Assembly: GCF_008728855.1 (NCBI RefSeq)
Contig: NZ_CP042906.1
Span: 1,612,001 to 1,676,000, forward strand
Direction of reading: 5' to 3'
Origin: Hypericibacter terrae
GTDB lineage: Bacteria > Pseudomonadota > Alphaproteobacteria > Dongiales > Dongiaceae
DNA: 64,000 nucleotides
The notes below the pieces were generated by a model. The model had not been told where the DNA came from, did not search any database, and saw only the letters and a list, made by a program, of their open reading frames with translations. Shown here in pieces: positions 8,814 to 18,764 of the stretch; positions within the stretch are counted from its first letter, which is position 1; every line of letters begins with the position of its first letter. Made by a program: the position numbers and the translations under genes.

Positions 8814-10424
8814 ATGTCTCGCCTCGATTGCAAGTTCGACTATGTCATCGTCGGAGGCGGCTCGGCCGGCTGCGTTCTCGCAAGCCGTCTCAGCGAGAAG
8901 CCCGAGATCAGGGTGCTGCTGATCGAGGCGGGCCCCCGCGACTGGCATCCGATGATCCATATGCCGACCGGCGAAATCTTCATGATCGGCAGCTCGGTCG
9001 ATTGGCAGTTCAAGAGCGAGCCGGAAAAGGCGCTCGGGAACTATCAGGTGCCGCTGCCGCGCGGACGGGTGCTCGGCGGCAGCTCCTCGATCAACGGGCA
9101 GATCTATGTGCGCGGCCATCACCGCGATTACGACGAATGGCGCCAGCTCGGAAACGAGGGATGGGGCTGGGAGAGCGTGCTGCCTTATTTCAAGAAGGCG
9201 GAGGCCTGGGCTGGCCCGCAGAACGAACAGCGCGGCCGCTCCGGTCCGCTGCAGACGGCCTTCGGCCGCTACAAGAATCCCCTGTTCGACGCCTTTTTGC
9301 GTGCTGGCCAGCAGGCGGGCTTCACCTTCAATGCCGACTACAATGGCGGGGAGCAGGAAGGGTTCGTCTGGACCCAGTACACGCACACCCATCGCCGGCC
9401 CATGCGCTGCTCGGCCGCGCGGGCCTATATCTGGCCTGCACGGAGGCGGAAGAACCTGAAGGTATGGACCGGGGCCCGGGTGCTCCAGCTACTGCTGGAG
9501 GGTAAGACCTGCATCGGGGTCGTCGCCCATCACAAGGGCCGGCAGGTCCGCGTCGGCGCCGACCGCGAGGTCCTGCTGTCGGCGGGCGCCTATCAGTCAC
9601 CCCAGATCCTGATGCTCTCCGGCATCGGCGACCCCGCGGAGCTGGACGCGCATGGCATCGAGCGCCGGCATGATCTGGTCGGTGTCGGCAAGAATCTGCA
9701 GGACCATGTAGGGTCCTATGTGCAGCACCGCTGCAAACAACCGGTCACCTACTTCAACATGCGCAACCCATTGAAGGCCGCGACCGCTTTTGCGAACTAT
9801 CTGATTACCGGCGGCGGGCCCTTGTCGGTGTTCCCGATGAACTGCATGGCGTTCCTGAAGAGCGATCGGCGTTTGGAACGTCCGGATATCCAATACTACC
9901 TCGTGCCCACGGCGATGAATCCGAACGGCTCGCACGATCCCTGGCCGCATTATCACGGCTACAGCATTCATTGGTGCGCGTTGCGACCGGAGAGCCGGGG
10001 CCATGTGGGCCTGCGCTCGGGCGACCCGATGGACACGCCGCGCATCGTCAATGACTATCTCGGCGACCCGAAGGACCGCGAGCTCAACCGCTACGCCTTG
10101 CGCCTGGCGCGCGAGATCCATGGCCAGACGGCATTCGATTCGCTGCGAGGCGACGAGGTCGAGCCGGGGCCGGCCTGCCAAACCGATGCGGATATCGACG
10201 CCTACATGTCCCGGTTCATCTCGTCCCACTACCATCCGGTCGGCACCTGCAAGATGGGTCAGGACGATGCCGCGGTGGTGGACGACCGGCTGCGCGTCCA
10301 TGGGCTCAAGGGCTTGCGCGTGATCGACGCCTCGATCATGCCGCGGCTGGTCGGCGCCAACACCAATGCGCCGACGATCATGATCGCCGAGAAGGCAGCC
10401 GATCTGGTGCTCGCGAGCGCCTGA
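8814..10424 (+). CDS. GMC-family FAD oxidoreductase (choline-dehydrogenase-like)
   Basis: Flavoprotein of 536 residues in the glucose-methanol-choline family. The FAD-binding GGGSAG (14-19) follows the first strand. GMC signature 1 is at [18 protein letters not shown] and signature 2 at [15 protein letters not shown]. The catalytic His is in [13 protein letters not shown]. Such enzymes oxidise a primary alcohol to an aldehyde. It sits between the importer and the ureohydrolase, so a hydroxylated guanidino compound is one possible substrate (inference). No betaine-aldehyde dehydrogenase gene is next to it, which argues against a plain choline pathway. Confidence 0.9.
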   Translation: MSRLDCKFDYVIVGGGSAGCVLASRLSEKPEIRVLLIEAGPRDWHPMIHMPTGEIFMIGSSVDWQFKSEPEKALGNYQVPLPRGRVLGGSSSINGQIYVRGHHRDYDEWRQLGNEGWGWESVLPYFKKAEAWAGPQNEQRGRSGPLQTAFGRYKNPLFDAFLRAGQQAGFTFNADYNGGEQEGFVWTQYTHTHRRPMRCSAARAYIWPARRRKNLKVWTGARVLQLLLEGKTCIGVVAHHKGRQVRVGADREVLLSAGAYQSPQILMLSGIGDPAELDAHGIERRHDLVGVGKNLQDHVGSYVQHRCKQPVTYFNMRNPLKAATAFANYLITGGGPLSVFPMNCMAFLKSDRRLERPDIQYYLVPTAMNPNGSHDPWPHYHGYSIHWCALRPESRGHVGLRSGDPMDTPRIVNDYLGDPKDRELNRYALRLAREIHGQTAFDSLRGDEVEPGPACQTDADIDAYMSRFISSHYHPVGTCKMGQDDAAVVDDRLRVHGLKGLRVIDASIMPRLVGANTNAPTIMIAEKAADLVLASA

Positions 10425-10448
10425 AATCTCGATCGACAGGAGTTGACC

Positions 10449-11423
10449 ATGGCGTCGCATGGCTATGAAGCAGGCCGTCTCAATTTGCCCTTCGTCGGGC
10501 ATTGCACCTTCGGCAAGCAGCCGATCTGCACCGATTGGGACAAGATCGATGCCGACGTCGCCGTCCTCGGCGTACCCTATGACATGGGCACGCAATACCG
10601 CTCCGGGGCCCGGTTCGGCCCGCGCGCCATCCGCGAGGCCTCGACCCTGTTCTCCTTCGGCCATAGCGGTGCCTATGACCACGAGGACGACACCGTGTAT
10701 CTGCCGACCGACAAGGTCCGGATTGTCGATGTGGGCGACGCCGACATCGTCCATACGGATACCGTCACCAGCCACGAGAACACGCGCTATGCTGTCAGGA
10801 AGATCCTCAAGTCGGGGGCGCTGCCCGTCGTTCTGGGGGGCGATCATGCCGTCCACGCCCCGGTGATCGAGGCCTTTGCCGGCGAGGCGCCGGTTCATAT
10901 TGTGCATTTCGATGCGCATCTGGATTTCGTCGACGAGAGGCACGGTGTCCGCTATGGGCACGGGAATCCCTTGCGGCGCGCGTCGGAGACCGGTCATGTG
11001 ACGGGGATGACCCAGCTCGGGATCCGCAATGTCTCCTCGTCGAATCGTTCTGACTACGAGGCGGCGCGAAAATTTGGCTCCGAGATCCTCTCGGTGCGGC
11101 AAGTCCGAAAGTTGGGCACCGAGGGCGTGCTGGCCCTTATCCCCAAGGGTGTGCGCTACTACGTCACCATCGACATCGACGGCTTCGATCCCTCGATCGC
11201 GCCGGGAACCGGCACGCCCAGCCATGGCGGGTTCCTGTACTACGAGGTGCTGGAGATCCTTCAGGGTCTTGCCAAGAACGGCGAAGTGGTCGGCATGGAT
11301 CTGGTCGAGGTGGCGCCGGTCTATGACCCTTCCGGCATCACCGGATTCCTCGCCGCGCAGCTATTGCTCAACTTCCTGGGTTTCGTCTTTGAGGAGCGGT
11401 TCAAGCGCGGCCGGAACCGGTAG
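10449..11423 (+). CDS. Agmatinase-family ureohydrolase
   Basis: Manganese-type ureohydrolase of 324 residues. All metal-site motifs are visible: [16 protein letters not shown] and [16 protein letters not shown]. The family splits urea from agmatine, guanidinobutyrate, guanidinopropionate or related compounds, and sequence alone does not show which. The ATG at 10449 is chosen over a TTG at 10443 because AGGAG at 10438-10442 is spaced 6 bases from it. No nickel chaperone genes of the guanidine-hydrolase type are nearby. It ends the LysR-linked row and converges with rtcB. Confidence 0.9.
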   Translation: MASHGYEAGRLNLPFVGHCTFGKQPICTDWDKIDADVAVLGVPYDMGTQYRSGARFGPRAIREASTLFSFGHSGAYDHEDDTVYLPTDKVRIVDVGDADIVHTDTVTSHENTRYAVRKILKSGALPVVLGGDHAVHAPVIEAFAGEAPVHIVHFDAHLDFVDERHGVRYGHGNPLRRASETGHVTGMTQLGIRNVSSSNRSDYEAARKFGSEILSVRQVRKLGTEGVLALIPKGVRYYVTIDIDGFDPSIAPGTGTPSHGGFLYYEVLEILQGLAKNGEVVGMDLVEVAPVYDPSGITGFLAAQLLLNFLGFVFEERFKRGRNR

Positions 11424-11473
11424 CCCCTGCGGGCTGCCGGCTCCGCCCATGCCAGGCTTGCCGAGAACGCTCC

Positions 11474-12661
11474 TCATCCCTTGACGCAGAGCACCTGCTT
11501 CAGGGTGTGGACCACCTCGATCAACTCGGCCTGCGCCGCCATCACGGCGTCGATGTCCTTGTAGGCCTGGGGCGTCTCGTCGATGACGCCTTCGTCCTTC
11601 CGGCATTCGACGCCTTCCGTCGCTAGAAGATGGTCCTCCAGCGAGAAGCGGCGCTTGGCCTCGGCGCGCGACATGACTCGGCCGGCACCGTGCGAGCAGG
11701 AGCAGAAGCTCTCCTCGTTGCCCTTGCCCCGCACGATGAAGCTGCGCGCCCCCATCGAGCCGGGGATGATGCCAAGATCGCCCTCGCGCGCCCGCACGGC
11801 GCCCTTGCGGGTCACCCAGACGCTGGCACCGAAATGCTGTTCCTTCTCGACATAGTTATGGTGGCAGTTGACCGCTTCCGCGGTCAGCACCAGGTCGGGA
11901 AAGAACTCCTTCAGCGCCCGGACGATCACCTCGAGCATGGCGTCGCGATTGGCGCGGGCATAGTCCTGAGCCCAGCCCACCGCTTCGACATAGTCGTTGA
12001 AGAGCACCGTGTGCTCGGTCAGGTAGGCCAGGTCGCGGTCCGGCAGACGGATCGACTGCCGCTCCATCTCCTGGCGCGCCAGCGCGATGAAATGCGTCCC
12101 GATCCGGTTGCCGATATTGCGCGAACCGGAATGCAGCATGATCCAGAGCATGCCGTCCTGGTCCAGGCACAGCTCCTCGAAGTGATTGCCGCCGCCGAGC
12201 GTGCCGATCTGCTCGGCCGGCGAGTTCTTCACCTGCAGCACCGGATGCTTGTCCTGGATCGCCTCGAAGCGCGTCTTGAGCTTGCCGTACCAGCGCTTCT
12301 CCGCATGGCGCGGAATCTCGCGATGCGAGCCGGCGTCCACGGGAATGAGCTGCTCCATCCGGAACCGGATCGGCTTCAGATCGTCGGGCAGGCGGTCGGC
12401 CGTGATGTTGGTGCGCACCGCCGCCATGCCGCAGCCGATATCGACGCCGACGGCCGCCGGGACGATCGCCCCTTGCGTGGGCAGCACGGTGCCGACCGTC
12501 GCTCCCTTGCCGAGATGGACGTCGGGCATCACCGCGACATGCCGGTAGATGAAAGGCAGGCCGGCGATGTTGTGCAGCTGCTCGCGCGCGAGGGCTTCGA
12601 CGGGGACGCCTTCCGTCCACATCTTGATCTGGCCACCCTGGGGGCCGCGTTCGGTAATCAT
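11474..12661 (-). CDS. rtcB: RNA-splicing ligase RtcB
   Basis: GTP-dependent RNA 3'-phosphate/5'-hydroxyl ligase of 395 residues, used in RNA repair. The conserved metal-binding PDVHLGKGATVG and GVDIGCGM motifs lie in the first quarter, GGGNHF in the middle, and the guanylylated His in CSHGAGR near the end. No archease or rtcA gene is adjacent, and there is no RtcR activator nearby. It is convergent with the ureohydrolase and probably expressed from its own promoter. Confidence 0.93.
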   Translation of the reverse strand: MITERGPQGGQIKMWTEGVPVEALAREQLHNIAGLPFIYRHVAVMPDVHLGKGATVGTVLPTQGAIVPAAVGVDIGCGMAAVRTNITADRLPDDLKPIRFRMEQLIPVDAGSHREIPRHAEKRWYGKLKTRFEAIQDKHPVLQVKNSPAEQIGTLGGGNHFEELCLDQDGMLWIMLHSGSRNIGNRIGTHFIALARQEMERQSIRLPDRDLAYLTEHTVLFNDYVEAVGWAQDYARANRDAMLEVIVRALKEFFPDLVLTAEAVNCHHNYVEKEQHFGASVWVTRKGAVRAREGDLGIIPGSMGARSFIVRGKGNEESFCSCSHGAGRVMSRAEAKRRFSLEDHLLATEGVECRKDEGVIDETPQAYKDIDAVMAAQAELIEVVHTLKQVLCVKG

Positions 12662-12830
12662 GCTCGTCGTTCCGCGCCTGCGCGCGGAGTCCTCCTTCTC
12701 TCATGTGGGTTCGGCAACGGGCAGCGGATCACAACATCCGCCAGCCTGCCGGGGGCGCGCGTTATATCAGGCTTCCGGAAGAAGGGAAGAGAATAAATTC
12801 CCGCCGCGCTTGCAGAGCGGGCCTGGGGTT

Positions 12831-12944
12831 TGTCTTCCTTTCCTTTTCCCCCTTGAGGGAAGGCTAGGAAGGGGGCGCCAAGGGCACCATGCATCTCGTG
12901 TCGCTACCCCTTCCCCTACCCCCTCCCGCAAGGAGGGCGAGGAG
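12831..12944. repeat. Paired inverted pyrimidine/purine repeat (BIME-like)
   Basis: Two GC-rich copies in opposite orientation lie in the 291-bp spacer between rtcB and the hybrid kinase. The first runs from about 12833 to 12875 (pyrimidine tract, CTTGAGGGAAGG core, AGGAAGGGGG end) and the second from about 12906 to 12944 (CCCCTTCCCCTACCCCCTCC, then GCAAGGAGGG). Each can fold into a short hairpin. The same layout occurs at 55357-55525, so this looks like a dispersed REP/BIME-type intergenic element. The rest of the spacer shows no gene. Confidence 0.5.
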
Positions 12945-12952
12945 TTCCATTC

Positions 12953-15900
12953 TCACATCGTGCGCGTCGGGCTGTAGCGCGTCACCAGGGCGCGCAGCTG
13001 CGCCGGCTTCACCGGCTTCAGCAGCACATCGAGCCCGAGGTTGCGGGCGCGGGAGAGGTTGGCGGCGTCGCGGTCGGCGGTGACCAGGGCGGCCGGCAGG
13101 CGCGGACCCCAGGCCGTTCGCAGCCGCCCGATCTCGGCGAAGCCGTCGGGCCTGTCGTCGCCCAGATGGAGATCGATCAGCACCAGGTCGGGAACGCGGC
13201 CATTGACCCTGGCGATGGCCTGGTCAGCGTCTTCGACGGCCATGACCTCGCAGCCCCAGCTCGCCAGCAGTACCGTCATGGCCTCGCGGACGGGTGCCTC
13301 GTCGTCGATGCAGACCACCATCGCGGCGCGGCTCGTGGCCGGCGGCGGCACCACGCGATCGGCGACGCGATCGGGGACCGCGCGCGACGTCGCGGCGGCG
13401 AGCGGCATCTCGATCGAGAAGGTGGAACCCCGGCCTGGCTCGGAGGCGAGACGCAAGGGATGCCCCAGCATCCGGGCGATGCGGTCGACGATGGCGAGAC
13501 CCAGCCCGAGGCCACGCTCGCCTTTCCCCTCGCGGCGGCCGAGCCGGACGAACTCCTTGAAGACCTCGGCCTGGCTCGCCTTCGGAATGCCGGGGCCGTT
13601 GTCATGCACTTCGATCCGCAGCCCTCCCTGATGACGCCGACAGCCGATCACCACGCGGGCGGACCGTCCCGGCGCCTGGCCGTATCGGATGGCGTTGGAG
13701 AGGAAGTTCTGCAGGACGCGGCGCAGCAGGGTCGGATCGGTCTCGACCACGGCATCGGAGGCCACGAGGCGCAGCTCGACCTGATTTTGCGCTGCGATCA
13801 GCACGAAGGATTCGACCAGGGACTGCAGCAGGGGGCCGACCGGGACCGGTTTGCGCTCGGGCCGCACCGTGCCGGTATCGAGCTTGGCGATATCGAGCAG
13901 GGCGTTGAGCAAATCGTCGACGGCGCTCAATCCCAGCTCGATCTTCGACACCAGCTCGTCATCCGGATGGCGCTCTCCCAGTGCCGCCAGGAACAGCCGG
14001 GTCGCATGCAGCGGCTGCAGCAGATCGTGGCTGGCCGCGGCGATGAATCGCGTCTTGTCGATATTGGCCTCCTCGGCGCGCATGCGGGCGGTTTCGAGCT
14101 CCGAGGTGCGTTCGGCGACCCGGCGCTCGAGCGACTCATTGGCGAGGCGCATCGCCGCTTCGGCACGCCGGCGATCGCTGATATCGACATAAAGCAGGAA
14201 AAACCCCAGCACCTCGCCGCGCTCGTCGCGGTGGGGGATGTATGTGCCGCGCGCAACCTCGATCTTGGCGTCGTTGGTCGGGAAATCGATCTCGAAGCTC
14301 TGCGGCTGCCCCGCGAGGGCCGCGTCGATATGGGGCTTGAGGCGAGCATATCGCTCGGGCTCCAGCACCTCGGCGACGCGGTGGCCCTCGGAAGCCCGCG
14401 ATCCCAGCTTGAGGGTCGCCTGATAGGGCCGATTGGCGAAGCGATAGCGCTCCTCGCGATCCACATAGGCGATCAGCACCGGCACATTGTCGGTGATGAT
14501 GCGGATGCGCCGCTCGCTGTCGCGCAAAGCCTCGGCTGCGCTCACCCGATCGGTAACGTCGTTGGCGGTGATGACGATACCGCGATCGGACAGGGGATCG
14601 ACGCGAAGCTCCGTCACGGTGCCGCTGGCCAGGCGGATCTCCTGAAACGCGGCGCGCGTGCGGAGTGCCAGCGATCCCAAGGCCGGCACGGCATGGGCCA
14701 GATCGAACAGCGTCGCACCGGTCCGCAGCTGTTCCGGATCGAGGCCGGTCAAGCTCGCGAATCGTTCGTTCCAGACTTCGAGCCGTCCCCCGTCGTCGAA
14801 CACGGCGATGCCGAGGCCCATATGATCGAGCGTGCGGCGCAGCAGGTCGGCGTTGTAGCGGATGGCGGCGGTCGCCTCGTCGAGCATTTCGCGGAATGTC
14901 CCGGGCAGCCAGAGACCGCGGCGACGCGCGGCCGTCACCACCACGCGGGCCGAGGCCGACCCGATGGTTCCCGACAACAAGCGCTCGGTGAATTCGAGGG
15001 CCGCGGCGCCCGAAAGGTTCTGGCCGGCGAATGCCTGGCTGGCGCGCTCCGCGCCGATGAAGCGGGCGGTGAGTTCGCGCAGCTGGTCGAGTTCGGTCGC
15101 GGCGGGCTCTTCCGCGGGCCCGTGATGCTCGACCTCGGCGCCGGAGACAAAGGCATCGGCCTGGGAGAGGTCGCGCGCCGAGGCCTTCGCCAGCAGCGAA
15201 CCGACCACGGTCAGGCCGAGATTGACGAGGAACCCGACCACGAAGCCGCGGGTCAGGGGATCGAACCAGGCCAGCGGCCCCACGGGCGGCAGAGCGGTGG
15301 CCGCGGCGGGATCGACCGTCGGCCAGAGCACCGCCCAGAACCAGATGGCGAAGCCGGCGGCCAGCCCGGCGATGACGCCATGGCGATGGGTGCGCCGCCA
15401 ATAGAGACCGAGGATCAGCCCCGGCGCGAAATTCGATACGGCGCAGAACGAAACCATGCCGATCGTCGCCAAGGGCAGGATGCCGGTGATGATCCGGTAA
15501 TAGGCGAAGGCCGCGAGCAGGATGACGACGACCGCGATCCGGCGCACCAGCAAGGCCAGCTGACCGATATTGCCCTCGTTCGGCTGGCGGCTGCGCAGCA
15601 GCAGCGGCATCACCAACTCGTTGCCGATCATGCCCGAGAGCGCCATGCAGGCGATCGCGACCATGCTGGTCGCGGCCGAGAGTCCGCCGATGAAGACCAG
15701 GGCGACCAGCCAGTCGGCGCCCGATTGCAGGGGCAGCATCAGGACGAACAGGTCGGGAGCGACGTCGGCGCCCAGCCGGTGCAGGCCGGCGAGCGCGATC
15801 GGAATCACGAAGACATTGATCAGCAGCAAATAGAGCGGAAACAGGATGCGCGCCGTCGGCAGGCTGCGCGGATGATGATGCTCGACCACCGCCACATGGA

Positions 15901-16705
15901 ACTGGCGCGGCAAACAGAGGAACGCGACGGCGGAGAGCGCGGTGAGAGCGATCCAGCTCGCGGTGGGCGCCAGGTTCGTGGGGTTCGAGGGGAGCGAGGC
16001 GGCGTTGAACTGCGCCATGAGGTCGCCCGGGCCGTCATAGAGCCGCCATACCACGAAGATGCCGGCCGCCAGCAGCGCACAGAGCTTGACCAGCGATTCG
16101 ATCGCGATCGCCATCATCATGCCGCGGTGCTGCTCGCTGGCTTGGACATGCCGCACGCCGAAGAGGATGGTGAAGGCCGCCATCAGCAGCGAGACGATCA
16201 GGGCCGTGTCCTGCCAGAGCGGTGTGGCGGCTTTGGCCGCGGCGGCGCCGGTTTCGCCCGAGAGCGCGGCGAAGGTGAAGGAGACCGCCTGGAGCTGCAG
16301 CGCAATATAGGGCATCGCGCCCATCACCGCGATCAGCGTGGCCATCACCGAGACCGCGCGGCTGCGGCCGTAGCGGGCGCCCAGGAAATCGGCGATCGAG
16401 GTCACGTTCTGGCGCTTGGCGACGCGCACGATCTTGGCCATGAGCGGCTGTGCAAAGAGGATCACCAGCGCCGGACCGACATAGATGAGCGCGAAATCCA
16501 GACCGTTATTCACGGCGCGTCCGACCGCACCGTAGAACGTCCAGGAGGTGCAGTAGATCGCCAGCGACAGGGCATAGACGATGGGTGCGAGCCGGCTCGA
16601 AGCCCAGGACCGAGCATGGCGCTCGCCGAAATGCGCGATCACGAAAAGCAGGCCGAGATAGGCCAGCGACAGGCCGAGAATGGGCGTTCCGTGCGACATC
16701 GTCAT
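12953..16705 (-). CDS. SSS-transporter/histidine-kinase hybrid (CrbS-like)
   Basis: Protein of 1250 residues. The first 480 or so form a sodium:solute symporter-type membrane domain with many helices, including TSWTFYGAVGRAVNNGLDF and IADFLGARYGRS. A STAC-like linker follows (about 540-640), then two PAS domains. The kinase core has phospho-His in ASHDLLQPLHA, an N-box NFLSNAIRYG and DNGPGIPK. A C-terminal receiver starts with CIDDEAPV and has its Asp in VLIDLHLGDD. This order matches CrbS kinases, which control acetate use in other bacteria. The convergent or adjacent cognate regulator seen elsewhere is absent here. The LuxR-type regulator at 3520 is a candidate. Confidence 0.9.
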   Translation of the reverse strand: MTMSHGTPILGLSLAYLGLLFVIAHFGERHARSWASSRLAPIVYALSLAIYCTSWTFYGAVGRAVNNGLDFALIYVGPALVILFAQPLMAKIVRVAKRQNVTSIADFLGARYGRSRAVSVMATLIAVMGAMPYIALQLQAVSFTFAALSGETGAAAAKAATPLWQDTALIVSLLMAAFTILFGVRHVQASEQHRGMMMAIAIESLVKLCALLAAGIFVVWRLYDGPGDLMAQFNAASLPSNPTNLAPTASWIALTALSAVAFLCLPRQFHVAVVEHHHPRSLPTARILFPLYLLLINVFVIPIALAGLHRLGADVAPDLFVLMLPLQSGADWLVALVFIGGLSAATSMVAIACMALSGMIGNELVMPLLLRSRQPNEGNIGQLALLVRRIAVVVILLAAFAYYRIITGILPLATIGMVSFCAVSNFAPGLILGLYWRRTHRHGVIAGLAAGFAIWFWAVLWPTVDPAAATALPPVGPLAWFDPLTRGFVVGFLVNLGLTVVGSLLAKASARDLSQADAFVSGAEVEHHGPAEEPAATELDQLRELTARFIGAERASQAFAGQNLSGAAALEFTERLLSGTIGSASARVVVTAARRRGLWLPGTFREMLDEATAAIRYNADLLRRTLDHMGLGIAVFDDGGRLEVWNERFASLTGLDPEQLRTGATLFDLAHAVPALGSLALRTRAAFQEIRLASGTVTELRVDPLSDRGIVITANDVTDRVSAAEALRDSERRIRIITDNVPVLIAYVDREERYRFANRPYQATLKLGSRASEGHRVAEVLEPERYARLKPHIDAALAGQPQSFEIDFPTNDAKIEVARGTYIPHRDERGEVLGFFLLYVDISDRRRAEAAMRLANESLERRVAERTSELETARMRAEEANIDKTRFIAAASHDLLQPLHATRLFLAALGERHPDDELVSKIELGLSAVDDLLNALLDIAKLDTGTVRPERKPVPVGPLLQSLVESFVLIAAQNQVELRLVASDAVVETDPTLLRRVLQNFLSNAIRYGQAPGRSARVVIGCRRHQGGLRIEVHDNGPGIPKASQAEVFKEFVRLGRREGKGERGLGLGLAIVDRIARMLGHPLRLASEPGRGSTFSIEMPLAAATSRAVPDRVADRVVPPPATSRAAMVVCIDDEAPVREAMTVLLASWGCEVMAVEDADQAIARVNGRVPDLVLIDLHLGDDRPDGFAEIGRLRTAWGPRLPAALVTADRDAANLSRARNLGLDVLLKPVKPAQLRALVTRYSPTRTM

Positions 16706-16897
16706 GGCAGGCTAGGCCCTCGATCTCCGGTCAGGAAGCCAGTCCCGTCTCCGACCAAAGTATAGGGTCATTTTCCGGGCCTGGGGCGCTAACAGGAAAG
16801 CGGCCAAAAAGCAGAGTCGGGAAGAGCCGCGCCCGCTGAAAAGCGTCCGGCGTTCCCTCAAGAAGCGGGTTCGTGGCCTGACCAGGGAAGGAAAATC

Positions 16898-18571
16898 ATG
16901 AGCGCTCAAGAAGGCACCGCCGGCAAGCTCGGCGCGCAACGCGGCATAACGGACAAGCGGCTGGTGGTTTTCGCCTCCTCGCTCGGCACCGTGTTCGAGT
17001 GGTACGACTTTTACTTGTATGGCTCGCTGGCCGCGATCATCGCCAAGCAGTTCTTCTCCGCGGTCAACCCGACGGCGGGCTTCATTTTCGCCCTGCTGGC
17101 CTTTGCCGCCGGCTTCTTCGTGCGCCCGTTCGGCGCGCTGGTGTTCGGCCGGCTGGGCGATCTGGTGGGCCGCAAATACACCTTCCTGATCACGATCGTG
17201 ATCATGGGCTTGTCGACCTTCATCGTCGGCCTGCTGCCGAGCTATGCCACGATCGGCATTCTGGCGCCGGTGATCCTGATCGTGCTGCGCCTGCTCCAGG
17301 GCCTGGCGCTCGGCGGCGAATATGGCGGTGCCGCCACCTATGTGGCCGAGCATTCGGCTCCCAACCGGCGCGGCTTCATGACGAGCTGGATCCAGACCAC
17401 GGCGACCCTGGGCCTGTTCCTGTCGCTCCTCGTCATTCTTGGCGTGCGCACCTGGATGGGTGAGGAGGAATTCGGCGCCTGGGGTTGGCGTATTCCATTC
17501 CTGGTCTCGATCGTCCTGCTGGGAATCTCGGTCTGGATCCGGCTCAAGCTCAGTGAAACGCCGCTGTTCCAGCAGATGAAGGCCGAGGGCAAAGGATCGA
17601 CGGCGCCGCTCACCGAATCCTTCGGGCGTTGGGGAAACCTCAAGATCGTGATCCTGGCCCTGCTCGGCCTCACCGCCGGCCAGGCCGTCGTCTGGTACAC
17701 GGGCCAGTTCTATGCGTTGTTCTTCCTGACCCAGACACTGAAGGTCGCGCCAGCGACGGCGAACATCCTGATTGCCGTGTCGCTCCTCATCGGCACGCCC
17801 TTCTTCATCTTCTTTGGGTGGCTGTCGGACAAGATCGGCCGCAAGTTGATCATTCTCGGCGGCTGTCTCCTGGCCGTGATCACCTATTTCCCGGTGTTCC
17901 ACGGGATCGCCTATTTCGCCAATCCGGCGCTCTACGCTGCCCAGGCGAGCGCGCCGGTGACGGTGATCGCCGATCCGGCGGCCTGCTCCTTCCAGTTCAA
18001 TCCGGTGGGCACGGCGAAGTTCCTGAGCTCCTGCGATATCGCCAAGAGCTTCCTCGCCAAGAATTCCGTCAACTACGAAAACGAGGCGGCCGCGGCGGGC
18101 GCCGTAGCGCAGATCAAGGTGGGCGACACCGTGATCGACAGCTTCGAAGGCAACGGCCTGGCGCCCGAGGATTTCAAGGCCAAGACCGATGCCTTCACGA
18201 AGGCTGTCGGCGATGCGACCAAGGCGGCAGGCTATCCCGCCAAGGCCGATCCCGCGCAGATCAACTATTTCATGGTCACGCTGCTGCTGCTCTACTTGGT
18301 GATCCTGGTCACCATGGTTTACGGCCCGATCGCGGCGATGCTGGTCGAGATGTTCCCGACCCGCATCCGCTACACATCGATGTCGCTGCCCTATCACATC
18401 GGCAATGGCTGGTTCGGCGGCTTCCTGCCGACCGTGGCCTTCGCGATGGTGGCCGCCAAGGGCGACATCTATTACGGCCTCTGGTACCCGATCGTGGTGG
18501 CGGCGATGACCTTCGTCGTCGGCATGATCTTCATCCGCGAGACCAAGGATCACCGGATCGACGTGCTCTAG
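16898..18571 (+). CDS. MFS transporter, metabolite:H+ symporter (MHS) family
   Basis: Inner-membrane symporter of 557 residues. The N-terminus [19 protein letters not shown] and the loop [13 protein letters not shown] are typical of the MHS/ShiA/ProP/KgtP group. A soluble insert of roughly 110 residues lies between late helices (about 350-460), carries two Cys and makes the protein longer than the usual 430-450. The substrate is not predictable, and carboxylates are common for the group. GGGAAGG lies just before the ATG. It is divergent from the CrbS-like kinase, which may regulate it (inference), and ends in a strong terminator. Confidence 0.88.
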   Translation: MSAQEGTAGKLGAQRGITDKRLVVFASSLGTVFEWYDFYLYGSLAAIIAKQFFSAVNPTAGFIFALLAFAAGFFVRPFGALVFGRLGDLVGRKYTFLITIVIMGLSTFIVGLLPSYATIGILAPVILIVLRLLQGLALGGEYGGAATYVAEHSAPNRRGFMTSWIQTTATLGLFLSLLVILGVRTWMGEEEFGAWGWRIPFLVSIVLLGISVWIRLKLSETPLFQQMKAEGKGSTAPLTESFGRWGNLKIVILALLGLTAGQAVVWYTGQFYALFFLTQTLKVAPATANILIAVSLLIGTPFFIFFGWLSDKIGRKLIILGGCLLAVITYFPVFHGIAYFANPALYAAQASAPVTVIADPAACSFQFNPVGTAKFLSSCDIAKSFLAKNSVNYENEAAAAGAVAQIKVGDTVIDSFEGNGLAPEDFKAKTDAFTKAVGDATKAAGYPAKADPAQINYFMVTLLLLYLVILVTMVYGPIAAMLVEMFPTRIRYTSMSLPYHIGNGWFGGFLPTVAFAMVAAKGDIYYGLWYPIVVAAMTFVVGMIFIRETKDHRIDVL

Positions 18572-18613
18572 GCAGGGTCTCCATCGAAAGCGACGACGGG
18601 ACCCCCGTCGTCC

Positions 18614-18647
18614 GGGGCCTTCTCCTTCGGGGGAAGGCCCCTTTTTT
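18614..18647 (+). terminator. Intrinsic terminator with UUCG tetraloop
   Basis: GGGGCCTTCTCC (18614-18625) pairs with GGGGGAAGGCCCC (through 18641) to give a 12-bp stem, including one G-U, closed by a C(UUCG)G tetraloop at 18626-18629. Six T follow at 18642-18647. It lies 42 bp after the stop of the MFS gene and separates it from mnmA. Confidence 0.92.
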
Positions 18648-18685
18648 CTGGGCTACGGTGCAGGCCAGGGCGCTAAAACTGGCGG

Positions 18686-18699
18686 TTTCACGCGTGAAA
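18686..18699. promoter_or_regulatory. 14-bp perfect palindrome upstream of mnmA
   Basis: TTTCACGCGTGAAA reads the same on both strands. It lies between the terminator at 18614-18647 and the mnmA start, about 66 bp before the ATG. It resembles the ParB site parS (core TTTCACGTGAAA) with two extra bases in the centre. It may be an operator; no regulator can be named. Confidence 0.35.
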
Positions 18700-18764
18700 T
18701 CGGCCTTCCTGGCTGCGGCCATCGGCTCCTGACAAGTGCCGCCGGGGCCCCTATATTCCGGGCC

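Noticed and set aside
8814-10424. Choline dehydrogenase BetA
   Set aside because: GMC signatures are present, but no betB, betI or betaine transporter is nearby, and the importer and ureohydrolase context differs.
13166-16765. 1199-codon forward frame opposite the hybrid kinase
   Set aside because: It is antisense to a protein with clear domains. It is rich in Asp, Gly, Arg, His and Gln without hydrophobic structure, as expected for the mirror of GC-rich codons.
18686-18699. Functional parS site
   Set aside because: The two extra central bases alter the half-site spacing, and no parA/parB genes are nearby, so I do not call it parS.
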